DNA from: Ascarosepion bandense
Lineage: Eukaryota > Mollusca > Cephalopoda > Sepiida > Sepiidae
DNA length: 64,000 nucleotides
Direction of reading: 5' to 3'
Assembly: GCA_037127315.1 (NCBI GenBank)
Contig: JBBBDQ010000347.1
Location: 1,568,501-1,632,500, forward strand
The translations under genes were made by a program, and so were the position numbers. The notes below the pieces were generated by a model. The model was not told the origin of the DNA and ran no database searches. It was given only the letters and a program-made list of their open reading frames with translations. Positions 33,143 through 45,494 of the stretch are shown here, piece after piece (the first letter of the stretch is position 1; every line of letters begins with the position of its first letter).

Positions 33143-33430
33143 TCAGTCAGTTAAGTGCCATACATGATACACGCTTTAGGCGATCATGTCTCGAAAGAGG
33201 CAGAAGATTATCCCGCAGTAGGTTCCCATTGCTTTCTGCGGTAGACTGGTTGCCAACTAAGGCTACAGACCCAATCTGTCCTGTTAATTAACTCATAACT
33301 GGAGGGAAGAAACGGATTAATACCTTTCCCAAGGGTATTTTTGCGTAAGTGAATGAAATGAATTCAACTGGAATTCGAACACGGTTCCCTGATTTCTAGT
33401 TCTGAGTCGATATCCACTGCACCACAAAGA
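33143..33430 (-). mobile_element. Octopus-type SINE with half palindrome deleted
   Basis: Full-length minus-strand copy except that GTCTCGAAAGAG passes directly into GCAGAAGATT, so the right half of the palindrome (ACATGACTGACTGG) is missing. Otherwise well preserved through box B and box A. Confidence 0.9.
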
Positions 33431-33599
33431 CCTCTCTTAAAATCTAAGTTTTTTGGAGGACAAAGGCCTGCATATATTTACATCGATTGAAATGCTACAA
33501 CTTGGCAAATATTCAGTGCTGACAAGTAAATGAAAAGTCCTCGATGAATAGTCTAAAAGTTCCTCTTCGTAATTTACTCCACGCGCACACAAAACACGG

Positions 33600-33868
33600 T
33601 CAGTTGAGTGCCATACTTGATACACGCTTTCGGCGATCATGTCTCGAAAGAGACATGACTGACTGTGCAGAAGATTATCCCGCAGTAGGTAGACTGGTTG
33701 CCAGCCAAGGCTATAGAACCCAATCTCTCCTAATATTTAACCCATAACTGGAGGGAAGAGATGGATTAATACCTTTCCCAAGGAATGCAGCGAATTCGAC
33801 TGGGTTTCGAACTCGCCTCTCCAATTTGTTGTTCCGAGACGATGTCCACTGCTCTACAACGAACATCT
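33600..33868 (-). mobile_element. Octopus-type SINE with internal deletions
   Basis: Minus-strand copy with an intact palindrome. It lacks the ~18-bp block TTGCCATTGCTTTCTGCG and a ~17-bp block before the box B region. Confidence 0.9.
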
Positions 33869-33869
33869 C

Positions 33870-34590
33870 TCTACGTAAAGAAACATATATCATATGCAAC
33901 ATCCGTACCAAATCTAACATCGAGCTTCAGCCGTTTACAGTCTCATTCTGACACACCAACCACATATTTAATTCCCATCAACCTGAAGAGATCATCATCG
34001 AACCGTAACTAAACCGTGATCGATAACGGGTATATTTGACCTAAGGACCTTTCTGGCCATCTTGAAATGTTATAATATGGGCGCGTGGGCCATGTCTTTC
34101 CAACGAGGCGTACTTAATATGGTGGCAATTTATTAGCAAACTAATGGCGCGTCGAGGGGTTCGACTATTGCTTGAGCAAATGCTATGCGGTATGGCCGTC
34201 TATGCCGCTACCGTTCATTTTCACTTTTAGAATAGTCCGGCGCCCCCCAGACATTGGTGATAGTTTAACGTTGAAATGTAGACACTTAACGATGCGAATT
34301 ACACCTCATCTATAAACTTGATGCGCATAACATGATTTAAAGGCTGGTCTAATATGTATTTTCGGTTATTGTGTGCAGAGACCTTCGACCACGCATATTA
34401 ATATTTTTGAAGCTTGGTCAGCCGACCACATATACATAGGCACATTAGATGCCATTAACATACAATCACTCACTTGCAATCTCTCATCCTCACTCTGTCA
34501 GTCTCACCAATTGTCTCCCTCTCTAGGTAATTAATAACATTGCTACGTCTTTCACAGGGTCAAACGGACAATAAGAAAATTATATTGCAT
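33870..34590. other. Sequence with no recognised feature
   Basis: Somewhat GC-richer than surroundings, but no gene or repeat supported. Confidence 0.4.

Positions 34591-34592
<2 letters not shown>

Positions 34593-34678
<86 letters not shown>
34593..34678. repeat. (TA)n-(GA)n compound microsatellite
   Basis: TA about 52 bp followed by GA about 34 bp. A TA-GATA tract lies at 34775-34840. Confidence 0.95.
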
Positions 34679-34681
<3 letters not shown>

Positions 34682-34773
34682 AACGATTTCCCGTCTCGGG
34701 CAAAATAAAAAATTGGTCAGATTTCGTTAAATTTAGAAGGCGGAAAATTTACCAATTCCACTTCATTTTACAA

Positions 34774-34827
<54 letters not shown>

Positions 34828-35654
34828 TAGATAGATAGATATTATAATTTAATCATACGGCTAATAAGAAAGAAAGAAACAACTATTTAACGGAGTTTTA
34901 CTTATAGAATTATCATCGAAAATGTTTTATCGGAATTTAAATTTATGTCGGCATTTTGCGTATAAATCTTTTCGCATATTTTAAAGCAATTTTTGCTTTG
35001 TATATTTTAATATTTTAATTTTTTCAACTTAACATAGATTGCATTTATCTTAAAGGTTATTAGGTTGTGAGCAGAAACTGTTAATCTCCAACTCACTATT
35101 CGTTTAAATTCCTCCTCTTTCATTTTTCCAAATTTTCGGGAAAGAGATGTTTGGAATTTTAGATTTTGTTAGAAAAGGAATTTTTAAGGGAGTAGTAAAG
35201 TGGTTTAAATTCTCCTGCCGAAATTTATACTTGATAATCTTTTTTTTTTATTTTTTGGGGAGATGTTGGTTTGGTAGATCCCTTGAGTCGCTTTTTCATT
35301 TGCCTTCAACAGTACAAAACTTGACGGACCTAGAATTGCAAGAATGTGTTATTGCGACGAAGATAATAGCTTCAGCCACATCAACAGGGGAACAAATGTT
35401 ATATACAATTTTTTTGGTATATTATTCTTGAATGAAAATTGACGAGGGATAACTGCCTTTTTTCCTCGTCGACAACAAATCGCAACAATTTTTGCCTGCG
35501 TTTTTCTCTCATGAAAGACAATGCATAACTTTTTAACAATTCGACGAGAATCATTTCAAACCGAAATCTGATTATCTATTTCATATAAGATAAAACGAAA
35601 TATGGTGCAATAAAAATGAGTTTAAATTGACGGTGTTTTTTTCCTAACTGATAA

Positions 35655-36100
35655 AATCGACAGACATCAATATATACAATAAAATTATTCCATATTTTTA
35701 TTCTGATCTTTTAAAAAAGCGAGGACTTGGCCGTTAAATGAGTTTTAACTAGTCTGGTGAATTACACAAGCATCGAGTCAGTACACCCGCAACATAAAAT
35801 TGCTGGTGTCTGCAAAGGCTATAGTCAACTCTCTGTAAAACTAAAACGAAATTCTCTCTTTATAACATCTGACGTCACTTAAAAAGTTTTCCCTATTGAC
35901 ACTTGTGACTTCCGCTGCATTTCGTTCCTGGCTTTGACCGCCCTTGGACCTGCTAGTCAAAAGAAATTTCCAACTCGATAATTGTGTCGACCCGTGCAAA
36001 ATACACTTAATGGCAAAATTATATCATTTTCACTGGCAATCACGATATAACTCAATTGATATAACTAAGGCGATCATAAATGACCAAGGCATTATACAAC
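35655..36100 (+). repeat. Diverged ~440-bp direct repeat, left copy
   Basis: Aligns with 38345-38790 through many landmarks: ATTCCATATTTTTAT, GGACTTGGCC, TCTGGTGA-TTACAC, CTGACGTCACTTAAAA, CAAAATACAC and TTTTCACTGGCAA. The copies are 2.7 kb apart. Confidence 0.75.
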
Positions 36101-38344
36101 ACACTTTCCTTCATTTTTTCAAAATGTTCATCCATGAACATTTTAAGTGCTTTTTCTATTTATGACCAAAGTCTCTCCACAATAACAACGTTACTGAACA
36201 ACCGCTTACATAATATGGCACATAAAAAAGAATCAACAATAACACATGCAAAAAAATAACATTAAAATTTCAATATCAAATGTGACATAGATTTTATCCT
36301 GACATTGTGGGCATCCATTCAACTTGTTAATTTTTTCTTTGATATAAACTCTAAGATAGTCTTATAACTTAGGCAGAACTGTGAGGCAGTATAGAACAAG
36401 TTTTGTATAAGAAGTGTGCTTACCTTTTCTTCTTTTTTGTTCCATTTTCTTTTTTTTTCACTTCCACTGAGTAGGTCGCACATCTACACATGCTTATATC
36501 ACATTTTTTCAGATTGTTCCTTTAATCTTTCTTTTTTTAAATAATTATTTCGGTCTTTAAAACGCCAATCACAACCCACGTACTGGCCACTAAATGATTT
36601 ATTTTCCTCATTTATCCTTTGCCTCTTTCTATTTCTTTTTCTTCTAAAATATGTTTGTTATCAACTTTGTGGCATCGACTAACTATTTTTGACACTTTGA
36701 AGAAAACCTTAAACCAAAGAGAAAAAATTAACGCAAAATGCACTGGAAAAGAAAAGAAGAGTACACCTAATTTTTCCTCTCTTTTTTTGCGAACATTATC
36801 ATTAGTTTTTCTTCCTGTTCATTCTCTTTTTTGTTTTTTTTTCTTTTCATTAAAAAACCCAACGTTGGATAGATTTCTGCGAATTCCTAAAGGTTCAGTG
36901 TTTTCTTATCATTTCGCAGAACATACACAAGAAAGTTTATATAATGTACACAAATTCCGTTTTTCTTTTTCTTTCGAAGAACACACTAAGAAAGTTCTAT
37001 AATGCCTCCAAATTGTTTTTCTTTGTGAAAAATACACATCGATAGGATTTTTCTACTCTTCATTTTTTTTTTTTGTCACATCTTTCTCTCTTGGAATTTC
37101 AGCACACCCATAAACACCCGGTGACTACCATTATCGTAGACGGTAACCATATCTTCAATTCACAAATTGACATTGGGCAAATGACCTAGCACATCCATGC
37201 ATGTGATCTCCTGCCCGAGATTCCATTACACATAGAATTCACAAATCCCAAACATACTATGATTGGGTACATAAATCTCCCCTATTTGCAATGAATATCA
37301 CTTCAACTCAGCTTGTGGAACAACAACAGCCAAACTAGAGAGAACAAAAATAAAAGGAAAATATCTAAGATTTGACTGTAGCTAATGATGATGGCATCAC
37401 CAGATGCAGTCAGTTTTTAGATGTTTCAATCGGAGGATTAGTTCACCACCCCATATTTCTAACCTCTCAACTAACATAATCTAAGAGTGTACCCGTTTTC
37501 CATAAACACCATAAAACTTTTTCCAAACAGACTAACTACTACTACCCGAAATACAATAAAGAAGTTTATCTAATCCCTTTTTAATGTTATTCACTTATCG
37601 AACATCTTACTCAATGCATGTCTAACTTTCTTTTTGTCCTTTGTGTTCCTTACCAAACCACAAATAACCTCACAAAACTATACTGTCGCGGATTTCCTTG
37701 TGTTCTTTTTACAAGTTTTTAATAGAAGGTAACTCTCATAATGACTTTTACTTGCCTTCTACTGATTCAGGCTCAAACTGTACTTAACGAGTATGAAAAA
37801 TGTTTTACAACGACCTATCTCTTACTTCAAAACTTCTTCTGACTATTAATCTTTTTTTCAAATCTCTCTCGTTTTTTTAATTCTAATTATTAGTGATTTT
37901 TAATTTTATTCCAAAGTCCCTCGTATGTGTTGACTACCCTTCTTATCTGGTTCGAAAGAACCATACTCAATGGCTAGATTTTACATGCAGCTGCTAAAAT
38001 TATGCTGTCGCATAGCAGATTTTGGCTGAACAAACAACTATTCGGATTATGAAAACACGAGCAAAGCATTCGTAGGTTAAAAAAAATTATCAACTACCTT
38101 GGCCTTATGTCAAACGTCTAGTTTTTTCTTGTTTTTTGCCATGGTAAGCCAAAGTCGCTCGAAATCTTTTCTTTAAAAAATCACAAGTCACTGCACATCA
38201 ATTTAAGAAATATGTTGTACATACTTTCTGACTATATATATATTTTTCTGTAAACAAACGATATCTTTAACGATGATAATAATAACTTAAACAACTTCAA
38301 TAAGAGAACAAATCGCTTCTTTTTCTTTTTTTGTTTTCGTTATC
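36101..38344. other. 2.2-kb interval between the direct repeats, no gene seen
   Basis: AT-rich, with pyrimidine-rich patches. The 127-codon frame at 36619-37002 is Phe/Ser-rich and shows no domain. No reverse transcriptase, protease or gag-like motif is seen, so the flanking repeats are not supported as LTRs. Confidence 0.5.
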
Positions 38345-38790
38345 ATTTTATTTTTCCTTTTTCAGTATATAAAATAAGAATATTCCATATTTTTATCCTG
38401 GTCTTTCTAACAAAGCGGTGGCTTGGCCTTAGAGCGGGTTTGATCTGGTCTGGTGAGATTACACATGCATCTAGTCTGCAAAACTGCATCCATCCGGGCA
38501 ACCAAAAAATAGCTTTCTCTTCAACAGCTGAAGTCAACTTTCTCTGTATAATTAAAACTAAACTGATTCTCTGACGTCACTTAAAATGTTGTCCTCATTG
38601 TCGCCTGTGACTGCCAGAGTACTTTGAACCAGGCGCTGAACTTCCTTGGCCCCGAAAATATAAACAATTTTCTAGATTGACACCTGTTTCATCCAGTGCA
38701 AAATACACAGCATAGTAAAATTCTAAAATTTTCACTGGCAAATATGAATGACCGCCAGCATTATTCCACATCGACCAAGGAATTATACAA
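38345..38790 (+). repeat. Diverged ~440-bp direct repeat, right copy
   Basis: Partner of 35655-36100 in the same orientation, with roughly one difference in four bases. An old duplication or a dispersed family. Confidence 0.75.
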
Positions 38791-39880
38791 TATTATACCA
38801 GTTTTAATAATAGTTGTATCTAATTTTTCTAAAATGTGTATATTGTGGGAATTAATCATATTTTCTATATTATGTGTACAAAAAATAACTAATTTTAATA
38901 GTTTTCTATTAAAGATTCTACATAAGGGGTTATTAGTATGAAAATGTTTATTTACCTGTTTCAGAAATATTTTTCAGTGTTAATGTTTGATAGTTTGCAG
39001 AATTTGGGGGTTAAGCAATATAACTTTTCTTTTTCTTCATATTGTCTTCGTTTTAGATGACACGGAATTAACAACGAAAGTCACTTTCCTCTAGGGCTTT
39101 TTTATATACATTTTTCTTTGTTTTGTATGTATTAATATTAAAAAATACCGATTAATTCTCATATTAACAGTGTTATGTATTTATTTCATTAAGGTAGCTT
39201 GGAATAAGAGTATTAAAGTTTGGGTATCATTTTTTTAAATGAATGTTTATAAGAACTGTCATTTAGATGAAGAGTGATTTCCAAAAAATGACAAATTTTA
39301 GATTAGAGAGAAAAAAGCTTCAATTTTAAAACCTTGTAGTCTAAAGGCCCGAATAAAGATATTTTAGGTCATATTAGTTATGAGCCTAGTGTTATTAGGG
39401 TGAACATATGACTGCCATCATGGTATAAGTCAAATGAGTTGGAAGTCTAAAATTCTACTTAATGTATCTAAGACATAAATACTTACTAAATCTGCAACAA
39501 CTCATAATCATATGCCCCCATAGGAACATTGAATTTATCGTAGGAACTTTTGTTTTATGTGGAGTGGTGAAAGGTTATAATTGACTTTCTAGCTGCTAGA
39601 ATGATCTTAATTTCCCTATGGGTGATCTCTGCATCTTTTTTAGCAAATCTAATACAGCAATCTAAAAAGATTTAAAGACAGAAGAATAAAAATTTACAAT
39701 GACATTTTAAAGAATAGAAGTTGTAGATTTTTCTTTAATATTGGTAAACAAATTAATGTTATCGGAAGAATCCTTAAAGTGGTTGTTGCAGTGAATCAAC
39801 CATATTTCTTTCGTTATTTTTCAATAATTTCCTACAGATTAACCCTAAATCACTGTTTTATAATTTACGTTCTCAAAGAC
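38791..39880. other. AT-rich sequence, nothing recognised
   Basis: No gene, RNA or repeat supported. Confidence 0.5.
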
Positions 39881-39894
39881 AAAAATACGAAAAA

Positions 39895-39950
39895 TTGAAT
39901 AAAAATCTTAACCAAAATACATTTTCCGTCATTTTTAATGAAACCTGCAG
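39895..39950 (+). mobile_element. Probable Penelope-like 3' terminus
   Basis: TTTTTAATGAAACCTGCAG matches the PLE 3' end seen at 25910 and 29890 (minus), and a microsatellite begins at once. Confidence 0.5.
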
Positions 39951-40077
<127 letters not shown>

Positions 40078-40129
40078 CCCTCCTGTGAAGCCTATAGAGG
40101 ATAACCTCAGAGGAAACAACTTATAATCC

Positions 40130-40920
40130 TCTCCAATATTTTGTCGTCATTTTTGACTCCAGGGGTAAACTCATAACAATATTAAATGTTTGTCAGATAT
40201 TTCGCTCTATTTGATCTTTTTGCGCCTAGTTTTATATTACGAATTCATATATGAATCTTCACAATTTTTTCATGTGTCTGTTATAAAAATTTTGGGTGTC
40301 AATAATGAAAACTTGTCGGATATCTTATTCAAAAATTAAATCTATGCTGTTTCATAATGCAAAGGACAGGATTAGAATAGTCACTGATTAGATAGATTTC
40401 CTCGTGAGCGTAGATTTCTGACATTGATGGATTGTATTTGTCTGGGTCTTAGATATAAGTCTATAACTGCGAAAATAACAACAGTGGGCTCTAAGAATGT
40501 TAAGGTGTCGATACGCTTCCCACATCCAGCTTGAGAAACCGACCATGACAACTCGCAGATGTACATTGAGGTAATGCGAAAGATGTCTCCTCCTGACGTC
40601 ATTCTTCCCGCTGCCACGTCTGCCACCCACTCTTCTAATAAAAAAAACAAATAAGGAAAAAGAAATCGTCTTTTTGCCCAATACCATTTTAGGAAGTAGC
40701 GTAGGCACCCAGAGACAACACATAACGCAATCCCATACCAATCACAATAAATTTTCACAGGGGAACCTAAAAAGAGTGTGGAAAATCCATAAATATTTTT
40801 TTTGTTTTATATAATTTTTTTAAAAATATATACGTAAAAATATAACCATATGAAAGTATGGGGGTGGGGAGAGGAACGGACTATAAATTAAATTAAATTT
40901 ATAAGAAATCATCAAACTAA
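40130..40920. other. Sequence with two overlapping minus-strand frames, not assigned
   Basis: Frames of 125 and 117 codons overlap at 40381-40758 on the minus strand in different registers. Neither shows a domain, and both could be chance in a GC-richer patch. Confidence 0.35.
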
Positions 40921-40923
40921 AAA

Positions 40924-41030
40924 TAAATGCAGTGTTTACATTATTTGGACTATTGTCCTCATCTTTGTTGCAATTTGTACGACGTTTCTCTAATTTTTAA
41001 TGAAACCTGCATATATATTTATATATATAT

Positions 41031-41079
<49 letters not shown>
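40924..41079. repeat. Satellite-monomer relic, PLE-type end and (GT)n
   Basis: 40924-40985 is the reverse complement of a segment CGTCGTAC...GCAACAAAGATGAGGACAA, the junction between the dispersed repeat at 41190 and the 97-bp satellite monomer. TTTTTAATGAAACCTGCA (40995-41012) then leads into TA and 40 bp of GT. Confidence 0.6.
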
Positions 41080-41081
<2 letters not shown>

Positions 41082-41189
41082 CCCTCCTGTCAAGGTTAGG
41101 GAGGATAACCCCAGAGGAAACAGCTTGCTAAATAAGCTTAACATTAAGGACACATGGCCCAGTAGATATAAACGTTAGTTAGTTAGTTC

Positions 41190-41480
41190 TTATGACTTGA
41201 CCCAAAGAGTTGTGAGTTCAATTCCAGGCTACAGCAATAGTGAACAAGTAATTTGCAGGGTTAGAGGGAAATAATTCATGAGAGCTAATATTGGCATTAC
41301 TAGGCAAGAAATGAGAATGATATACCCCAGTGATTGTAATAAACGGTTCGGTTCAAATCTCGTAAAAACTGAAGATACCGGAGCGTACAACGGCCGAAAC
41401 GTCGTGCATTTAGAAGCAAAGGTGAGATCAATAGTCCGATTAATATAAATACTACCTCATCTCAGAAATATAGACAAATA
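41190..41480 (+). repeat. Dispersed repeat with ACGTCG motif, copy 2
   Basis: Partner of 14810-15065. It runs from a box-B-like GAGTTCAATTCCAG through TATACCCCAGTGATTGTAAT to GGCCGAAACGTCG. It is followed by a satellite-like piece ACCTCATCTCAGAAATATAG (41454-41473), identical in wording to the start of the 97-bp satellite monomer at 60.8-63.3 kb. Confidence 0.6.
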
Positions 41481-41658
41481 AACTTAAATGGTCTTGCAAA
41501 TTAAACTAGCAATGCACTTGAAAACATTGCATATTTTCGTCGTCTCCTGTTCGTACTGCTTTCGCTAATCGAGCGGATCTCAAACAGGAAATGCCAGCGA
41601 TTTTGGTGATCTCCGTAAGAATCAGCGATTAGGGATCATCATTTTATGTTTGTAAAAA

Positions 41659-41847
41659 TTGGCCTTGTCCTAAAAAAAATTGGCCTTGTCCTAAAAAAAA
41701 TTGGCCTTGTCCTAAAAAAAATTGGCCTTGTCCTAAAAAAAATTGGCCTTGTCCTAAAAAAAAATTGGCCTTGTCCTAAAAAAAAATTGGCCTTGTCCTA
41801 AAAAAAATTGGCCTTGTCCTAAAAAAAAATTGGCCTTGTCCTAAAAA
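41659..41847 (+). repeat. 21-22 bp minisatellite, nine units
   Basis: Nine copies of TTGGCCTTGTCCTAAAAAAA start at 41659, 41680, 41701, 41722, 41743, 41765, 41787, 41808 and 41830. The only variation is in the length of the A-run. Young and homogeneous. Confidence 0.98.
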
Positions 41848-42345
41848 ACAACCGAACTTAAAAGATTAGCAGGTTGAACAAGCATCAAAGAATAAAAATG
41901 ATCTCTTCTTTTATAAAAGGAAGATGCAAAGTCAAAGTGGCCCTCAAAGAGAAAACGTAAAATCAAGCGTATTTAAGCATTTTGACAACCAAGAATGGGA
42001 TCCACTTTGAATATTTATTTCTGTCTTTCTGGTTGATCAATAAATATCCTGTATTAATTTGATCTGGATATGTGAAAAACATGAAAACCAATTATCTAAT
42101 GAAAAGTTATTTTTTATTGGTTAATTCGTAAATATAAATGTTATTTACATTGGCATCTGAAAGTGTATAGGAGTGTGAAAAGTTGAATTTATTAAGCGAT
42201 CAAATATTGAGAAACCTGATAAGCGCTTAGGAAATTGCTAGAAATATAATTGCTAAAAACATTAAAATGTATTAAAAATAACAAATAAAGTATTAAGAAA
42301 TATTCGATTTTTGTCCAAATATATGAATACGTATTAACTGTTGGG

Positions 42346-42654
42346 TATGTGTCGTTGTACAGTGGATATCGGCTAAGACTGTGAGATAGAGAGCACAGTT
42401 CAAATTGTATTTGAATTCGTTGCACTCACTTACGCGCAAATATTTTTGAGAAAATTATTAATTCATCTTTTCTCTCTCAAGCAATGAGTTAAATGGCAGG
42501 ACAATTTAGGTTCTGTAACATAAGTTGGCACCCAGTCTATCACAGAAAGTAATGGCAACCTGCTGCATGAATATCTTCTGCCCAGTCAGTCAAATCTCCT
42601 TCGATACCTGATTGCCCGAACAGGTATCACGTATTACAATTAAATGACTGACTG
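42346..42654 (+). mobile_element. Octopus-type SINE, diverged
   Basis: Plus-strand copy with TGTACAGTGGATATCGGCTA and the terminal AAATGACTGACTG. It is more diverged than most, with the palindrome changed to CTTCGATACCTGATTGCC. Confidence 0.85.
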
Positions 42655-42959
42655 ATTATCTAGGTCATAATAATGTTGCATGATTTTTCATGTGCTGAGA
42701 ATGTTTGCCTTTTTTTTTAAATAAATAAATAGCAATATTTTAAACTTTATATTCAAATAAACTCGGAATAAAATTATGCATATATATATTCTGGGGACTC
42801 ACCCTATAACATACTGGAATTCGTCCAAAATATATATAAGTTTATCTGCTTTGTAGAGCAGATAAGCAGAGAGTAAGCGTAAGACAGATAGGCAGATGGA
42901 ATAAAAGCTAAATGCGTTCCAACACAAAATTCTGACAGCCAGACTAAACTCTCACGTTA

Positions 42960-43220
42960 ATAATGTCTCATTGGTATATATTTGTACTACTGTCTTTGTA
43001 TTATATATTGTTTAACACTAATCCGTCTTTTTGTCTATTTCTATCCTCAACAGGATCACAACAAATTGGTGACGAGGTCACACCAATATGCCTGGATATG
43101 ATATCATTCTATGACATCCCAACCCCTCCTGGTCTCAAAATTATGTTGCGTGCGTTAACTGGCCGTAGGTTACTCGCACCTGAGCCTGTAGCTGTCCGCT
43201 TCTGTTATGTCCCTAGGTGA
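42960..43220 (+). other. 85-codon frame of unknown function
   Basis: Frame starting MSHWYIFVLLSLYYILF, hydrophobic at its N-terminus, and ending ALTGRRLLAPEPVAVRF. A splice-acceptor-like pyrimidine stretch plus CAG precedes GATCACAACAAATTGG inside it. No homology recognised. It could be part of a degraded LTR element or chance. Confidence 0.25.
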
Positions 43221-43559
43221 TCGAAGATGTCAAATGATCAGTCGAAATTTTTTCACTTCCCCTGCCACGTTGTGATTTATGATCTCAGAGAAAATTACAG
43301 ATATGCGAAAAAGGACGTCTGTCTTCGTAGTGTCTTCTCCACAACTTAAGTCAACAGTGGTTGGGTGCACACGCAGAAACAAAGAAAACAGGCAAGAACA
43401 AAACGAAACATCTCGGCAGTAATTAAGGCCAGTCTAGGTGGACTATAGAATATATTGTAATTCTCTGTACATCAAGAGAGAGAACAGTAAAAATAAAATA
43501 AAAATAAGACCTAAAAATATTATACAATCCAACTTTTTCAAAGTTCACAAATTACTGTG

Positions 43560-43803
43560 GCTACTATGTTGTTGTTGCGAGAAGTAAGATAGACTTCTTG
43601 CTTATCTGCCTATAAGCGGTGTTCATGTTTGTTGCATGTGAAAGAAACAAAGACAGAGAGAGGGAGGGTATTTGTCCTCGTCTTTCACTTCACGCGTTCT
43701 CCGTCTGTCTGACGTAGCTCTGCTGACGACTTGTGTCTCTCCCTGCCTTGATTTTCAAATCGGTTGTGTTTTCGTTGAAACTGTTTAAATATGGCGCAGG
43801 CTG
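43560..43803 (+). promoter_or_regulatory. Possible promoter and first exon (speculative)
   Basis: GC- and CpG-richer stretch with no repeat similarity, ending in AAATATGGCGCAGGCTG|GTAAGA. The ATG at 43791 has G at +4, and a consensus 5' splice site follows four codons later. If read through, the frame stops after 15 residues. No TATA box is obvious. This is the only place in the window with a hint of a host gene start. Confidence 0.2.
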
Positions 43804-44559
43804 GTAAGACATCAGACTGTCTTCCCATTAAAATATAACGTCAACTTCCTTTGTCATGTTCGGCTCAAGCAAGCACAATTTTCGCAATACCGGAGCTACT
43901 TCCTTGATTTTTATATATTCACCTGCAGCGTCAATTACAATTACATTCTTACGTGGGTAGTCTTTTTAAAAAAAATTAACGATAATTTCACAGTTTGCTT
44001 TCTTTCTCAGAGAAAGAAGGGGAGAGAATGACAGACAAACAAGGAAGAAAGAGACAGAGTTCTCACTGCTATCTGTGTTTTTTTTTATAAAATCGTTATC
44101 ATCAAAAATGACTTTTCATAAATTCACTGTGTTTCGTCTCTCTACTTCTCTCGGCGACCCAAGCGTTTACTTTTTTTTTCTCATCTCTCAGTCCCTCCTA
44201 AGAAAATAAAAAAGTTGATTTTTCTGGGAAGGAAAACATATATAAACAGACATATTTTCTAATTATTTATTCCTGGGTTCGAATCCAGTGTCCGTCGGTA
44301 TCCGTTTAACGTTTGCGCGTAAGGAACACTTACAGTGTTACAACTCGATTATTCAAGTCTATGGATTCATAGTAAATTTACATTGATCAAACGATTGCGT
44401 ATTTACTTTGCTCAAATATACAAAAAATGTAGGAAGCGAAAGAATCATGTGACTAAATTTAGATAGACGTATTTTCTGTTACATAAAGAGGAAATTACTA
44501 CTTTCACTATGACGTTTTAATAATTTCTAAAATTTTCCATGTAGAATAACTGAAAAGTA

Positions 44560-45490
44560 ACATACTTCCTAAAGAAATTCTAACTAAATTCCATGTGTTG
44601 AGAGTAGGTTTCCCCACTTTTTAGCTAAAAAATACATAGCATGATTAAAAAGAACTCATACTTAATTATAAAAGAAATTCTCGTTAAAATGCTTTTGTTG
44701 TTATTAAGTGGAAAGAGCAAAGTTCATTTTAATTACTTTAATGATTTTTAATCCTTTTTAGCCCATTGAAAATTTCGATTAAAACTATTGTTTGTTTTTA
44801 CATCAGCGGGTTACGAAATATTTACGATAATTCTGACGAAATGTCATGCGTTCATAGTAGGTTTTTCCAGTTTTTAGCTAAAACTACATGTCATGATGAA
44901 AAAAGCATCATTAAAAGTAAGTTTCATAGTCAAAATGTTTTTGTTATTATTCAGAGGAAAAACGAAAGTAATTCATAATTATTTTATTAACTTTTTAATC
45001 CTTTTTATCCCATTCGAAATTTCAGTTAAATATTTTCTTTGTTTTTTTACATCTGCTGGTTTACGATAATTCTGACTAAGTTTCATGTGTTGAGAGTAAG
45101 TTCCTTTAGTTTTTAGCTAAAAAACCTGGAATAATGAAAAATGTTCCAAACTAAATTTTTAAAAATTTCATGCGTTGAGAATAGGTTCATCGAGTTTTTA
45201 CCTATAAAAATCAGTGCATTATTAAAACCCCCTCAAACTTAATTGAAAAGAAAGTTTTATCATAAAAATATTTTTGTTGTTGTGCAAAGGAAAACGAAAG
45301 TATTTTTTAAATCATTTTATGAAAGTTTTACATCATTTTTAGCCCATTCGAAATTTCGTTTAAAAATCTTGTTTTCTTTTTTTATATCAGCGGGTTACGT
45401 AATATTTACGATAATGATGACTAAATGTCATGCGTTGAGAGTAGGTTTTTCCAGTTTTTAGCAAAAGAAAGAATGTCATGATGAAAAGGG
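44560..45490 (+). repeat. Diverged ~250-bp tandem array
   Basis: Five copies of a marker CATGCGTTGAGAGTAGGTT or variants occur at 44592, 44845, 45084, 45169 and 45429. Between them AATCCTTTTTAGCCCATT and CATCAGCGGGTTACG-type segments recur. One unit is internally deleted (85 bp). Another piece of the array appears at 46150-46290. Confidence 0.88.
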
Positions 45491-45494
45491 TCAT

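Noticed and set aside
35655..38790. LTR retrotransposon
   Set aside because: The direct repeats are too diverged and lack TG..CA ends, and the interval has no coding motifs. Kept only as a repeat pair.
41659..41847. CRISPR-like regular repeats
   Set aside because: The units are contiguous with no unique spacers, and the genome is eukaryotic. It is a minisatellite.
42840..43100. Possible LTR with a primer-binding site (TTGGTGACGAGG)
   Set aside because: No second LTR, gag, protease or RT motif nearby, and I cannot match the site to a specific tRNA.
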